Numbered from the stretch's first letter, positions 11,743-23,063 are shown. The stretch: DNA of 64,000 bases from Misgurnus anguillicaudatus (GCF_027580225.2 NW_027395276.1:2339001-2403000); one strand, 5' to 3'. Numbers and translations: made by a program. The notes: a model not told the origin generated them from the letters alone.

Positions 11743-12614
11743 AAGTGTTCTGGATGTCATTACTACTTCTAGTTAAAATTCTTAAAGTCTTCATAATTCA
11801 AAACCATTGCCGAGTTCCTGAGTATTTCATCCAGTGGTGCAAAAATGCAGTATGCAGTATATGCAGTGCATAGTGGCACCGCACTAGGGGGGCACAATTG
11901 TGCCAAAATATTTTATGTAATCCTAAATAGAATGAATAAAAACGTTATAAATAATCAAAAGTTTATTTGTTAAATATAATAAAGTTAATCTTTGAATGGC
12001 ATTTTAAATAAGTTCAGATATTATTTTATTATATCAAGTGTTAACTGCTAACCCTCAGTGCAGACATAAAACCACGTGACCTGAAACTGGATAGATTAAG
12101 AAAAGTAAACCTAACTATCTAGTTAATCAGAAAGGATACGTTGTTGTCGAGACAGATTAACTATAGTATCTCTGTATTGCTTAAAAAGTAAATGAGCTGA
12201 TAAAAAATGCAAACACTAATCGCAATGATGGTGACTTTAAATGAAACAGCCAACATCTAAACCTAATAAGTAAATAGTGTTTTCTACAGCGACATTTTAC
12301 AGAACATTCAGAAATCTTTTATAGCAGTTTGAATAAAATGTAACATTCCTCTAACATTCACACAAACAACAAACATTCTTAAAACACAAAAAAACTGGAT
12401 TACCATTAACATTTAATGGACATTCTTCATCAAAGAAAATATATTTTTGCCAGGTTTTCATAGACATAGAAATATACAAATATTCTAACAAATACAACAC
12501 ACAAAGTTATGCAGCCAGAAAAAAGGCAAACAAGCTAAAAATCAAGAGTTGAGCTAAAACAAACATTGATCACCATAATGACAGCTTTAAATGAAACAAT
12601 AAAACATCAACATG
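11743..12614. other. Intergenic, no gene
   Basis: AT-rich DNA. Segments around 12180-12480 and 12560-12610 are diverged copies of the same unclassified repeat, also seen near 2600-2760 and 22700-23200 (shared string GTGTTTTCTACAGC-type and CATTCAGAAAT). No coding signal. Confidence 0.45.
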
Positions 12615-12622
12615 AACTAAAG

Positions 12623-12782
12623 CAGAAGTGGGGGACCCTGGGTCCCAGAGGGCCACTGTCCTGCAATTTAGTTCCAACCCTAATCAAACACACCTTAATT
12701 TCATTTCCAAGTGTGTTTAATTAGGGTTGGAACTAAACTCTGCAGGACAGTGGCCCTCTAGGACCAGGGTTCCCCATCCCTG
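12623..12782. mobile_element. Fold-back hAT MITE
   Basis: The arms are inverted repeats around CCAACCCTAATCAAACACAC. The ends are CAGAAGTGGG and CCATCCCTG. The target duplication is AACTAAAG at the left and AACTAGAG at the right (one mismatch). Confidence 0.85.
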
Positions 12783-13173
12783 AACTAGAGCTAAACCTCT
12801 GTTATTTCTGTGTTATAAGATTGTTTATACACATATGAAATACACATAGCAGAAGTTTATGTTTTCTACTCTTCTTGTTCATCTTTCTTTAGTAATTCTG
12901 TTTATTAACAGCAGGTGTTTAACAGTAAAGGTCAATCATCACTTAATTCATATCTTCATTATTTTTATCACTTCTTCAACCTAACCACACTCATACTTGG
13001 TATTGGTTTAGTCAACATTGGCTTCAGTTTCTACATAAGGTTCACGTGGGCTAAGTCACATGGGGCCAGCATGGAACCCAAGGACAATCCCACTTAGGAC
13101 CCATACTTCAAGCCCATATAGTGCCTACATTGGCCCCACCATGAAATGTTGGGTGGGAATCAGCATGCTGTTT

Positions 13174-13179
13174 TTTATT
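13174..13179 (-). terminator. Possible poly(A) signal of the finTRIM gene
   Basis: AATAAA on the minus strand about 46 nt after the stop codon. This would make a very short 3'UTR. It is the first such hexamer downstream, but a later signal is possible. Confidence 0.35.
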
Positions 13180-13224
13180 GTTAGTATTTGTGTGTTATAG
13201 TGTATGGTGCATAATGTATATCAT

Positions 13225-13760
13225 TTATAATGCTAGATCACATAGTTTCACTGTTGAGCTCGTACCTAACATAAACCCAGGATAGAGCGGTTGAGTGAAT
13301 GTGGTGTTGACTCTGTGGATGAGGGTCATTGTGTCAGAAACGCTGTAGAAAGACAAAATTCCTGCACTGTGATCCACATAAACTCCTATTCTAGAAGAAC
13401 TGGACACTACAGGGAGATTTGTTGTTATGCCATTGTAAAAGAAAGAGCATTGAGATGAAGAGCAGAACAAACGACAGGGCTGATCATTAAATCCCAATAA
13501 ACTCTTATATGTGTCTCCCTTCCTGCTGATGCTCTTATATGACACTGATATATACACACCATTACTCCCACTCAACTCAATCTCCCAGTAACAGCGTCCA
13601 CACAAACTCTCTTTACACAACACCTGAGGCCAACCATCAAATCTGTCTGAATGATCAGGATACTGCTGATCTGTGGAAGTGCGAGTAACCGCTCTGTTCT
13701 TCTCAGACAGATAGATTTCTCTATGTGCTGTGTTTGGATCCAGAGAGAAGAGAGTGAAAT
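13225..13760 (-). other. finTRIM last exon (PRY-SPRY/B30.2)
   Basis: 536 nt, stop at 13227-13225. The B30.2 domain begins NFTLFSLDPNTAHREIYLSE and includes CYWEIELSGSNGVYISVSYK and RIGVYVDHSAGILSFYSVSD. In finTRIMs this domain is the variable, positively selected surface thought to recognise ligands; the family property is known, the ligand here is not. The acceptor is TTCCTCAG. Confidence 0.94.
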
Positions 13761-16700
13761 CTGAGGAAGATAAAATGCTTAATTTAAACTAGCTTCATTT
13801 TTTGCATTAAATCATGTTTCTATGAGCATTTGTTTGTATAGGGCAAAGAGAAGAGCAGGTACAGTATATACAATGCCTGTACATAAATATATACAACAAG
13901 GTACCAAAGTTAACATGGTATCTGTGACCTACAGAAGTTCAGTCATGAAAATCTAGAGGTGCAGGCTGATAGTTCGTAGTATAGTCTGCCAGCCACTCTC
14001 TGAGGCACGGAAAGAAAAATCCCACATGTGGCACTGTACAATTAAATAATGGCTCGCCCTTTGTCCCAATTTGAAGGCTGCATTTCAAGACCAATTGTGT
14101 CACAGCAGCACAACTGAAGGCTAAACAAGCTTAAAATGCATCCTCAAAATGTATCCTTCTTTCTCCAGGCTGTGAAGAAGTGGATTCATCACAGCCTTGG
14201 TTATCCTAAGATTTATTGTTCACCTGTAATGGCTGAACATTATGGTTGGATATTTTAAAATAAACATATTTTGTCGTTTAGTCTTCATGGGTCACAATAC
14301 AGAGTACAGAAAGTCCAAAAAACATTTTCTTTAATGAATCATGTTCATGTGTAAACATGATTAGTGAATTCCATAAATCTCTGGATGGTGAAAATGTCGT
14401 CTTACATCATTCCACTCTTCTTCATAGTGTCATCAAGCTTTACTTTCGTTATTGTTTTGAAAATAAGATGTTCCCATATCTGGGATTTTAGAATGAACGT
14501 CACCTCCTGTCAGATTCAAAACGCTTTTAACGCTTCACAGAGTGATACTCTGGATGAGCACCTGTCATTATTTTAAATAAATAACTAGTAAAACAGTGTT
14601 TTAGGCACATGATGTGTTTATGTTACTAACACCCAACCCGGTTGTCCGATGCATAATGGTTAAACCAGTGACACATGTCTAAACTGTTCAGTGATTCTTA
14701 TTAAACATCAAAGCTTGTTTCCATTAAGGTTTTTTTTGCTGAAATATACCATTTCAAATAAATATTTTCAGATAATGTGTTAAACTGTGTTAAAAAGCTC
14801 TCAATTTTTTAATTTTCAAATAATGTGTCTTACTTTGTAGAAGCTCCTGTCTGGTCTTCGGTAAATTGGTGGGAATAATTTCAATGCATGCAACTATGAA
14901 ATAAAGTGACATAATTAGTTTATTTCTTATGTAAAGTCATACTCATTTTAATATGCTCTGCATTCTGATATATGGTAATGTAAGACTCATTTCTGAAAGT
15001 AAATCAAAGTTCTTTACCTTTCTCAGATATCTTTTCAATCTCTACTTTGCATAAATCCTCCATATTTTCTTTCAGTTTAGTGACAGAACTGCTCACATCA
15101 TCAAACGTTTGAGAACTAAAAATGATGTTGTCTGAAGATCCAGGAGATGAAGAGAGAGACTGAAAACTCTACATGAACACAACACAATGACAAAAACTTC
15201 AAAACTACAATACACAACAATCAGATTTGTGTTCATTTATTTTATTTAAGTGTGTCAGTCCCACATGCTGTACATTTTAAAGATACACACCAATATCCCC
15301 AGAGTTAAATGAACACTGCTGGGTGTATATATTGTCCCGATCTTACAGAGAGTTAAAAGTAACACTGTAGCAGAGTTAAAAGCTGCAATCTGTAACTTTA
15401 TCCTTTTTATCACCATCTTCTTTTTAAAACCTAAAATTGCATTTTATATCTTACTTGTAGAGTTATAAGTCTTTGGTGTCTCCAGAGTGTGTAAGTGAAG
15501 TTTTAGCTCAAAATACTATATAGAGCAAGGGTCTTCAATGTTTTTTGGGGTGAACTGGTGAATTGGTTTAGTCTTGACTTCTGCTCATGAGTGACAGTGT
15601 TGGGGGTGTTGAGATACCTGAAGGAAACTGATGTGATCTTTTGTTTGTAAAAGTTTGTCCATCATATTATTTCTCCTCCTCAGATCATCAATCTCCTGCT
15701 TCAGTTTCTTCAAGAGATCTTCAGCTCGACTCACTTCTGCCCTTTCCTGATCTCTGATCAGTTGTATCACCTCAGATCGTCTTCTCTCAATGGATGTGAT
15801 CAGTTGAGTAAAGATCCTCTCGGTGTCGTCCACTGCTGTCTGTGCAGAGATCTGTTAACACACACAGAGAGAAACATTCAACTCAATCTCAAACACTTCT
15901 TTCAGTATTTATGTTTCTCTATTCATCAAAACTCACCGTGTGAATCTTCACAGACTCTCTTAGATCCTGAAGCTTCTTCTCTTTCTCCTGGATTCTCTGA
16001 TGGAGTTTTCTCTGCTTGTCCTCCAGTAATCTCTGTTGAACAGATTTATAACAGATAACTCAACTGGTCAGGTAGGGTTGAGTGAGTAATCTTTAAAACT
16101 ACTTTCTGTTTTACAATAGTCATTAGTTTCCATCAGCATGATTGTATGCAAAATTTGAAGTACATCATCAAAAACAATTGATTTTCGAATATAAAAATAC
16201 CTTAATTTACAAAAAAACGTTTTTAAGCTCGCTTGAGGTGGTTTTTGACTTAAGCGAGAAAAAGTAGGAGAGAGCGGGGCACAACCTAACACTTTTTGAC
16301 TTTGGCTCTATTAGTCAAAAAAAGATTTAAGTTAGATGAATAATTTTTTTAACTCAATCAACACACACATCTCTGCTATAAATGAACACTTAAAGTTTGT
16401 TTGTGGGATCTACCGTGTATAGGCTTTCCTACTGTATAAGCCTTGGCAGGGTGGTAAGGTGTTCTTCACTCGTAGCTGGAATTGGAATAAACAATGTCCA
16501 CTCCACACTCCAATATCCTTTGAATAATGCTGTTCATTAACTGTAGGATTAGCATGTTACAAAGATTTAAACTGCAGGATAATATAATGGATACCGCTAT
16601 GGCTATGTTTACGGCTATGGTAAGAACCATAGATCCTGCCACCCGTGCATACACTGACAAACACCCAAACCTTCTGTCTATATACTAAAGGTGGATATTG

Positions 16701-18926
16701 TTTCTATATCTGCCTATAATAGATAGATATCCACACATTCATCCATCCATGATCCTTCATCTAACCATGTTTGTATTGAGCATTAATGCTTATCAATGGA
16801 TTTTTTTGAAAGGGCTTCACAATTAAATAAAGACAAAAAATTATAATTTTGAGTTATTTCTTCTGATATTATATTAACAGTTATCATTTTGATATTTACA
16901 CTCTTAGAACGGATGTGTTAAAAACAACACATTAGTGTTGATTCTGGGACAACACACTAAATCCCAGAATCCACCCATCACTGTGTTATTATTGAAACAA
17001 CACATTTTGTGTTACTTTTAACACAACTTGCGTTTTATTTTAACACAAAATCAACACAAAATGACACAATGTGTTAAAATTACACATAATTTGTTAAAAG
17101 CTTAACACAAAAAGATGTGTACAACTTAACACATCCTTTCTAAGAGTGTACATTGTTTTCATTTCATTTCATTGTATACCTGAGGCTTAATTGTAACACT
17201 GTGTTAAAACTAACCCCACTGTAAAAAGGTTTTCAATCCCAGCTATCAGTTACTAGGAGTTGCTGACATGTTTTAAAATGGGGCTGTTTTAGGTAACAAG
17301 TGATTCAAATAATATAAGGTTGGATTTGGTGACTTGCACAGTGTGTGTGGAGGTTCATGCCTCCAAAACACTCTTTGTTCAATATCTTAACCAAAACACA
17401 TCAAAACTTTTCACAAATTCACAGGAGATCTTCTGACAGTAAGAGAAAAAGAACAAAAGCACAGATTGCTCGACACTGTAGAAATATACAAAGTAGCTGA
17501 GTTACAATTGTTAGTTTGTGCCCCGCTCACCCCTATAATCTTAGAAAGGATTTACACATCTTTGTGCGTTAAGCTTTTAACACATTATGTGTAACACATT
17601 ACGTGTCATTTTGTGTTAATTTTTTGTTAAAATAAAACACATGTTGTGTTAAAAGTAACACAAAATGTGTTGTTTCAATAATAACACAGATATGGGTGGA
17701 TTCTGGGACAATGCATTTAGTGTGTTGTCCCAGAATCAACACTAATGTGTTGTTTTTAACACATCCATTCTAAGAATGTAAATGCTAGTAATAGGAGATA
17801 TTTTGCCTAATAAATGCTGACATAGTGAACATTTAACCCATGTGATTGATCGTCTAGCTGTTTCTATTGAAGTTGTCTTTACCATATATGGGCTCAACGT
17901 CATCACAATGCCCTTGCTGCTAGTGCCTGCTTAAAAAATTCTGCATTTCTTCTTCTGTGCACAGCATTCACAGCTGCATTGCTAATAAATTAATGACTTG
18001 TCCCATCGTGACTACATGCAGTACTGTCTCCATTTATCAAGTGTGGCTTGTTTTATTTACTGTTGGTTAATTGGTTACCAATGCTCTAACAACTTGATGG
18101 AAAAACCTAATTCACATTTCTTCACATTTGGATGTCATTTCATGTACTCTTTGGGCCCCCAGGTGGCTGCAGGGGCTCTAAACAGCTGGTTTGTTTAGGC
18201 AGATAAAACATTAAGGTGTGGCCAGTGCTTACTTTATTATCATAATCAATATTCAACATAATAGTAGGCTAATTACACAATTCTATAATTTATAATCTTT
18301 TCTATATATTTTATATATTTTGCATTTGTTCATACCTGTTTTTCAGTTCTCTCCGTTGCAGCTGATACAGTGTCGTGATTTTTATGTTCATCAATTGTAC
18401 ACAGATAACAAATACAGTGTTGGTCATTGCGGCAGTAGATTTCCATTTGTTTATCATGTTTTGGGCAAATCATCTGCTGAAGTCGTCTAGTGGCATCAAT
18501 CACTTTGTGTCGTCTATCAGATTGAAGTTCTTCATGTTGTTCAAAGTGATTTTGACAGTAAGAGTTCAGACACACCAGACAGGACTTGATAGCTTTGTGT
18601 TTTCTCTCAGTACAGACGTCACACTTCACATCTTCAGCTTCAACATAACTGTGATCAGGACGAGCAGGTTGTATTTTTGTCTTCTTCAGCATCTCCACCA
18701 CTTCAGCCAGCATGGTGCTTTTATTTAAATCAGGTCTTGTATTGAAGGTCTGTCTGCATTGAGGGCAGCTGTAGTTTCTCTTCTGATCGTCTTGATTCCA
18801 GCAGTTTGTAATACAGCTCATACAGTAACTGTGTCCACAGGGAATGGTCACTGGATCCTTCAGTAAATCCAGACAGATTGAACAGATGAACTGATCCTGA
18901 ATCACTGAAATACTGGATTCTGCCAT
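13225..18926 (-). CDS. finTRIM family E3 ubiquitin ligase (RING, B-boxes, coiled coil, PRY-SPRY), complete
   Basis: Coding exons: 18926-18336, 16032-15937, 15851-15618, 15159-15018, 14893-14834, 13760-13225. They total 1659 nt, 552 residues, all in frame with GT-AG sites. The 96, 234 and 60-nt exons are the usual sizes in fish finTRIM (ftr) genes. Seen: RING ligands C15, C18, C30, H32, C35, C38, C54, C57; two B-box zinc motifs at about 99-190; a Leu/Lys/Glu coiled coil at about 198-307; a linker; and PRY-SPRY from about 375 to 552 (FTLFSLDPNTAHREIYLSE near its start, LYPGFMLGTSSTVKLC near its end). FinTRIMs are fish-specific, largely cytoplasmic, and several are induced by virus or interferon. 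The start at MAESSISVIQDQF is conserved in the family; the frame is open 57 codons further upstream but that part is unlike any TRIM. The specific ftr number cannot be given. Confidence 0.95.
14060..14260. repeat. Old fragment of the GTGTCCCAATTC transposon family
   Basis: TTGTCCCAATTTGAAGGCTG and GTGTCACAGCAGCACAACTG match the elements at 19810 and 20531 with much divergence. It lies in the intron between the last two finTRIM exons. Confidence 0.65.
16907..17148. mobile_element. MITE, forward copy in finTRIM intron 1
   Basis: TIRs are CACTCTTAGAACGGATGTGT and its inverted partner ACACATCCTTTCTAAGAGTG. The interior is rich in ACACA/TGTGT strings (TTCTGGGACAACACAC). It faces an inverted copy at 17540-17778. 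Confidence 0.88.
17540..17778. mobile_element. MITE, inverted copy in finTRIM intron 1
   Basis: It has the same family ends (CTTAGAAAGGATTTACACAT and ACACATCCATTCTAAGAATG) but the opposite orientation to the copy at 16907-17148, about 390 bp away. Confidence 0.88.
18336..18926 (-). other. finTRIM exon 1 (RING and B-boxes)
   Basis: 197 codons. The RING is of C3HC4 type (CSICLDLLKDPVTIPCGHSY, then CMSC, then CPQC). The first B-box-like motif starts at CDVCTERKHKAIKSC, and B-box 2 contains CPKHDKQMEIYCRNDQHCIC followed by YLCTIDEHKNH. All zinc ligands are present, so ligase activity is plausible. The donor after CAG is GTATGA. The following intron is 2.3 kb and carries two inverted transposon copies. 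Confidence 0.94.
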
Positions 18927-18975
18927 TTCACTGTATGTACTCACAGAAAGACGACGAAACAAACAACAGCGCAAC

Positions 18976-18989
18976 AGTTTCAGTTTCCC
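18976..18989 (-). promoter_or_regulatory. Interferon-stimulated response element (ISRE) upstream of the finTRIM start codon
   Basis: The plus strand reads AGTTTCAGTTTCCC, an exact match to the ISRE consensus AGTTTCNNTTTCNY (GAAA-type repeats on the gene strand). It lies 50-63 nt upstream of the ATG, so it is in the core promoter or 5'UTR. IRF and ISGF3 factors bind such sites. A TATA-like TTTATTATA (gene strand) lies at about 19049-19057. Binding is inferred. Confidence 0.6.
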
Positions 18990-19090
18990 TGAACTCCTGA
19001 ATTTCCTGGTTGTGTTTATGTAACGTGTGCAAACAGGTGTGTCAGTCGTATAATAAACAAGTCCACTAGATTTCAGTCTCCTACAGTAAG

Positions 19091-19175
19091 TGTCCACAGG
19101 GAATGGTCACTGGATCCTTCAGTAGATTGAACAGATGAAATGAACCTGAGACACTGAAAGATTTGCTTCTGCCAT
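19091..19175 (-). pseudogene. Broken copy of a finTRIM RING exon start
   Basis: From ATG at 19175-19173 the sequence reads MAEANLSVSQVHFICSIY and then a stop. It is clearly related to the functional exon (MAESSISVIQDQFICSIC). Compared with it, about 10 nt are missing after the CSI codons, so the frame is lost. The following bases still match the segment coding DPVTIPCGH, and a further small deletion follows. It lies in the same orientation, about 160-250 nt behind the working gene's start, and looks like the remnant of a tandem duplicate. Confidence 0.8.
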
Positions 19176-19679
19176 TTCACTGCACAGACATTACAGATAC
19201 TGTAGGCAACAGCTTAAAACAGCTTGAAGTCTTGTTTTCCCAGAACTTAAATACTGAATTTGTTTCCTGGTTCAGAAAAGCAAAATGTGTCTCAAGTGAT
19301 CAAAAACAAAAAAGAAAAGTTATGCAACATTCATTTCTAAAGTTTTTGGCATTTTCCCATATTAGCCAAGCTAATATATTTTTCTTATAAATATTAAAAT
19401 TGAGGCTATTATTAGAATGTGTGATGCAATGCAGCATTTTGCCACAAAAAGGCTTTATATCTATTCATTTTTTGGGCGGCTGTATTAAAAAAGATTTCTA
19501 CTTGTACACATGCAGTGAATTAAATAAGCCAAACAACTAAAAGTATCTTGCATGTCAAAAAATGGCGCAAAAGTAAGGAATACCCTGAGTACGTTTAAAA
19601 CTGACCTGGGGTGAGGATTTTGCTTCCTTTCAGGATATCGCACACCTGAGTCATAGCAGAGCGTCGGAGATGGTCCCAT

Positions 19680-19797
19680 TTGGCGTAAACTCCTCCTTCT
19701 TGCACATTTCTGAAATTCCTCCTTCTTGCGGCATAAGCTCCTCCCACTTGCTGCATAAGCTCCTCCCACTTGCGCCATAAGCTCCTCCCACTTGCAG
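19680..19797. repeat. 22-bp minisatellite
   Basis: Three close units of GCNGCATAAGCTCCTCCCACTT are preceded by two diverged units ending CTCCTTCTT. It abuts the transposon starting at 19810. Confidence 0.85.
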
Positions 19798-19809
19798 TCT
19801 CCGGGCTTA

Positions 19810-20466
19810 GCTGTGTCCCAATTCAGGGGCTGCGACCTTCTAAGGACGTATTTTAAGACCGATTGCGTCACAGCAGCCCGACTTGAGGCTGGTAAGGCCG
19901 TCCCAATTCGAAGGATGCTTAGAATGAAGCCTCAAAATGCGTCCTCATTTCTCCGCGATGTTAAGGATAGAACGAATGGATCCTTAACAGCCGAGGATAT
20001 CCCAAGATTCATTGCGCGCCTGCAACGGCAGCTGGATATTCTAAAATAAACAATTAAAACCTTCATTAAATAAAAGTGTGTATTTATCAAAAAAAGTTTG
20101 TCACTGTTTATTATAAGTTATGTTTTGTGTTAATATTATTATTTTTATGATGCATATATTTCTAAGGTTGATTAATTTAATTTAATATACTGTTGAATAG
20201 TTTAATCTACATCAACGTGTCATATTTTCTAAACTAAATTAATATTTTTCTGATTTAATATTTATTTTAATAAGTCAGAAACGTTTCCGCTATGTCCTGC
20301 TGACAGGCGCGTGCAGCAGGTGACGCCAATTATGGGTCGTCCGAAGGTTAGACCGTCTCATTTCAGTTCTCTTCACGGACTTCTGAGGCTGCCACCTTGA
20401 AAGACCGAGTGCTCATATTTAAGGTCGCATGCTTAGAAGGTCGCAGCCCCTGAATTGGGACACAGC
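19810..20466. mobile_element. DNA transposon copy A (GCTGTGTCCCAATTC ends)
   Basis: It has perfect 35-bp terminal inverted repeats, starting GCTGTGTCCCAATTCAGGGG. It is flanked by TA on both sides; no longer target duplication is visible. It is non-autonomous: the ORF around 19900-20049 is short and shared with copy B but has no transposase signature. Confidence 0.88.
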
Positions 20467-20530
20467 TAGTGTGTTCGACTTTTTAATGTGGCACAACGCG
20501 GAGGTGCTGTTTGTGGCCCCCTTCACAAAG

Positions 20531-21687
20531 GCTGTGTCCCAATTCAAAGGCTGCGACCTTCTAAGGACGTATTTTAAGACCGATTGCGTCACAGCAGCGC
20601 AACTTGAGGCTGGTAAGGCCGTCCCAATTCAAAGGATGCTTAGAATGAAGCCTCAAAATGCGTCCTCATTTCTCCGCGATGTTAAGGATAGAACGAATGG
20701 ATCCATAACAGCCGAGGATATCCCAAGATTCATTGCGCGCCTGCAACGGCTGCATATAACGGCTGGATATTCTAAAATAAACAATTAAAACCTTCATTAA
20801 ATAAAAGTGTGTATTTATCAAAAAAAGTTTGTCACTGTTAGTATGATAAGTTATGTTTTGTGTTAATATTATTATTTTTATGATGCATATATTAATGTTG
20901 ATTAATTTAATATACTGCTGAATAGTTTAACTCTTTCCTCACCAGCGTTTTAAAAAAAAGTTGCCAGCCAGCGGCAGCGTTTTTCATAATTTTCACCAAA
21001 GTTTAATGCCTTCCAGAAAATGTTCTTCTTTAAATATATAAACATACAATATACCAAATGAAAGAACAGACCCTCTGCTTTCAAACAAAAAAACCCATTT
21101 CATCCTACCTTCAGTGGTTCTTTAGTAATCAGCTTTTGAAGATGGGTAGGTTTCTGCAAAAACATCACATTTTGAGTAAAAAGCAGAAATAATTCCATTT
21201 TTGTGACGGACTTTTCATAGAGATCCCATTCAGAGCGATCTTTAAAACAGACACGGACATGCAGCTGCTTACCATAGGGCAATACTTCCGGTTTTAAAAA
21301 GTTGCGGAAGGGCTCCACCTGGTGGATAATAGCGGTATTGCGGAAAGATGGAAAATCTCTTCATTGGCGGGGAAGCGTTTTCTCTTAATTGACGAGATAT
21401 CTCGTCAATGGCGGTGAAAGACTTAATCTACATCAACATGTCATATTTTCTAAACTAAATTAATATTTTTCTGATTTCATATTTATTTTAATAAGTCAGA
21501 AACGTTTCCGCTATGTCCTGCTGACAGGCGCGTGCAGCAGGTGACGCCAATTATGGGTCGTCCGAAGGTTAGACCGTCTCATTTCAGTTCTCTTCGCGAA
21601 CTTCTGAGGCTGCCACCTTGAAAGACCGAGTGCTCATATTTAAGGTCCCATGCTTATAAGGTCGCAGCCCTTGAATTGGGACACAGC
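20531..21687. mobile_element. DNA transposon copy B, same family, with internal insertion
   Basis: It is highly similar to copy A over its whole length and in the same orientation, 64 bp away. It is longer because of the 492-bp insertion at 20931-21422 and a short internal difference near 20745. Confidence 0.88.
20931..21422. mobile_element. TTAA-flanked element (piggyBac- or Kolobok-like, non-autonomous)
   Basis: It is bounded by TTAA at 20927-20930 and 21423-21426. Copy A has a single, uninterrupted TTAA at the matching place. The ends CTCTTTCCTCACC and GGTGAAAGAC are weakly inverted. No transposase. Confidence 0.82.
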
Positions 21688-21903
21688 TATAGTGTTACTG
21701 CATCTGAATGAACATACGTTCTATATAACAACATAAACGGGCTTTTAGATCATGCATCTTGAATGAGTGTTTAAATAATAAAAAAATCATAAGAAAAATC
21801 TGATGCAAAATATAAAAAATTATTTGTCTACGTGGACCACCAAATGGCACTCCGGGAAGCATTTGTGGGCCGCTGCCCACCGGTTGAGAATCAATGCACT
21901 AGA

Positions 21904-22611
21904 AGGGTTCCTCAAATCTTACCCTGGAGGGCAGAGCACTGCAGAGTTTAGCTTCAACCCTAATCAAACACACCTTAGCAAGCTAATCAAGGTCTTCATG
22001 ATCACTAAAAAAAAATCACAGGTGTGTAAATTTGATTAGGATGCACCTAAGGCTTCGTCCGAAAACTCTAACTTGCTGCCTTCTGAGGCAGCTTTCCAAG
22101 GCAGGAAGGCATCAAGGCATGTCCGAATTCAATGTTAGGTTTCTTCCTGTCTCCTGAGATACCTATGCGTGAGCGTATATTAAGAATGTGATTGGTCGAG
22201 CCCGGTCGAGTTCGAAAAAATAAAATGGCGACCAAGGACGCGACTGGACCACCAATTTAGTGTAAATAAATAAAGGTAGATTTTCACTTTTTACACTTTT
22301 TAATTGCATTTCTAGCGAGAAATTAGTATTGTAGTTTTCAAATATGTGATTAGTTATCACAAAGGCACTCTCTGTTTATATTTCAAACACGCTGGCATTG
22401 AAGTGTGTTCGAAAGTCTTTCTCTGAGCTGCCTTCATACCTCCGAAGTCATTTCCTCATGAGGCAGTGAGGCAACGAGTCACTGCCTTGAGTTTTCGGAC
22501 GCAGCGTTTAAGTTGGTGCCACCCGCCATTAAAAGAAAGAAGAAGTTTGATTAGGGTTGGACCTAAACTGTGTTTTGCTCCGGCCCTCAAGGGTAAGATT
22601 TGGGGAACCCT
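21904..22611. mobile_element. hAT element with nested insertion
   Basis: The ends are AGGGTTCC and GGAACCCT, with target duplication GCACTAGA on both sides (21896-21903 and 22612-22619). The body contains the CCCTAATCAAACACACCTTA motif also seen at 12623. It is split by the insert at 22051-22506. Confidence 0.85.
22051..22506. mobile_element. Nested element with CGTCCGAAAACTC ends
   Basis: The inverted ends are TTCGTCCGAAAACTC and GAGTTTTCGGACG. The interior has a short ATGGCGACCAAGGAC reading frame that soon stops. The element interrupts the surrounding hAT. The target duplication is unclear. Confidence 0.7.
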
Positions 22612-22850
22612 GCACTAGATGATGATCTTAAGCATTCGATACTAACCACCACTGTGATTATTACATTATTGGTTTCTTTTAACAACAACAAACATGTTTT
22701 AAGCACAAAGTTGTAGCAGCCAGAGGAGAAGCTAGCAAACTCTGAGTCAAGAGTTCAACTTAAACAAACACTGGTCACCATAATTGCGAATTTAAATGAA
22801 ACAAAGCCAGCATCTAAACATAAGAAGTTAATTGTGTTTGTTTTCTACAG

Positions 22851-23063
22851 CAGTGTTTCCCAACCCTGGTCCTCGGGCACCCCCTCCCAGAAAGTTTTAG
22901 ATGTCTCCTTATTAAACACACCTGATTTAACTCATCAGCTTGTTAGGGACACATGTGTACCATTTTAGAAGGAGGCTGATGAGTTGAATCAGGTGTTTTA
23001 AATAAGGAGACATCTAAAACTTTCTGGGAGGGGGTGCCCGAGGACCAGGATTGGGAAACACTG
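22851..23063. mobile_element. Palindromic hAT MITE with exact 8-bp duplication
   Basis: It starts CAGTGTTTCCCAACCCTGGT and ends with the inverse (GGGAAACACTG). It is flanked by TTCTACAG at 22843-22850 and 23064-23071. The arms are almost fully complementary. Confidence 0.92.

Noticed and set aside
18375..18728. 117-codon plus-strand ORF
   Set aside because: Antisense shadow of finTRIM exon 1.
18927..19097. Upstream extension of the finTRIM reading frame (57 codons)
   Set aside because: It is unlike any TRIM N-terminus, and MAESS at 18926 is the family start. The stretch contains the ISRE and is more likely promoter or 5'UTR.
20429..20788. 119-codon ORF similar to the one at 19792-20049
   Set aside because: The similarity is due to the two sister transposons. 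The frame crosses an element boundary and has no transposase motif.
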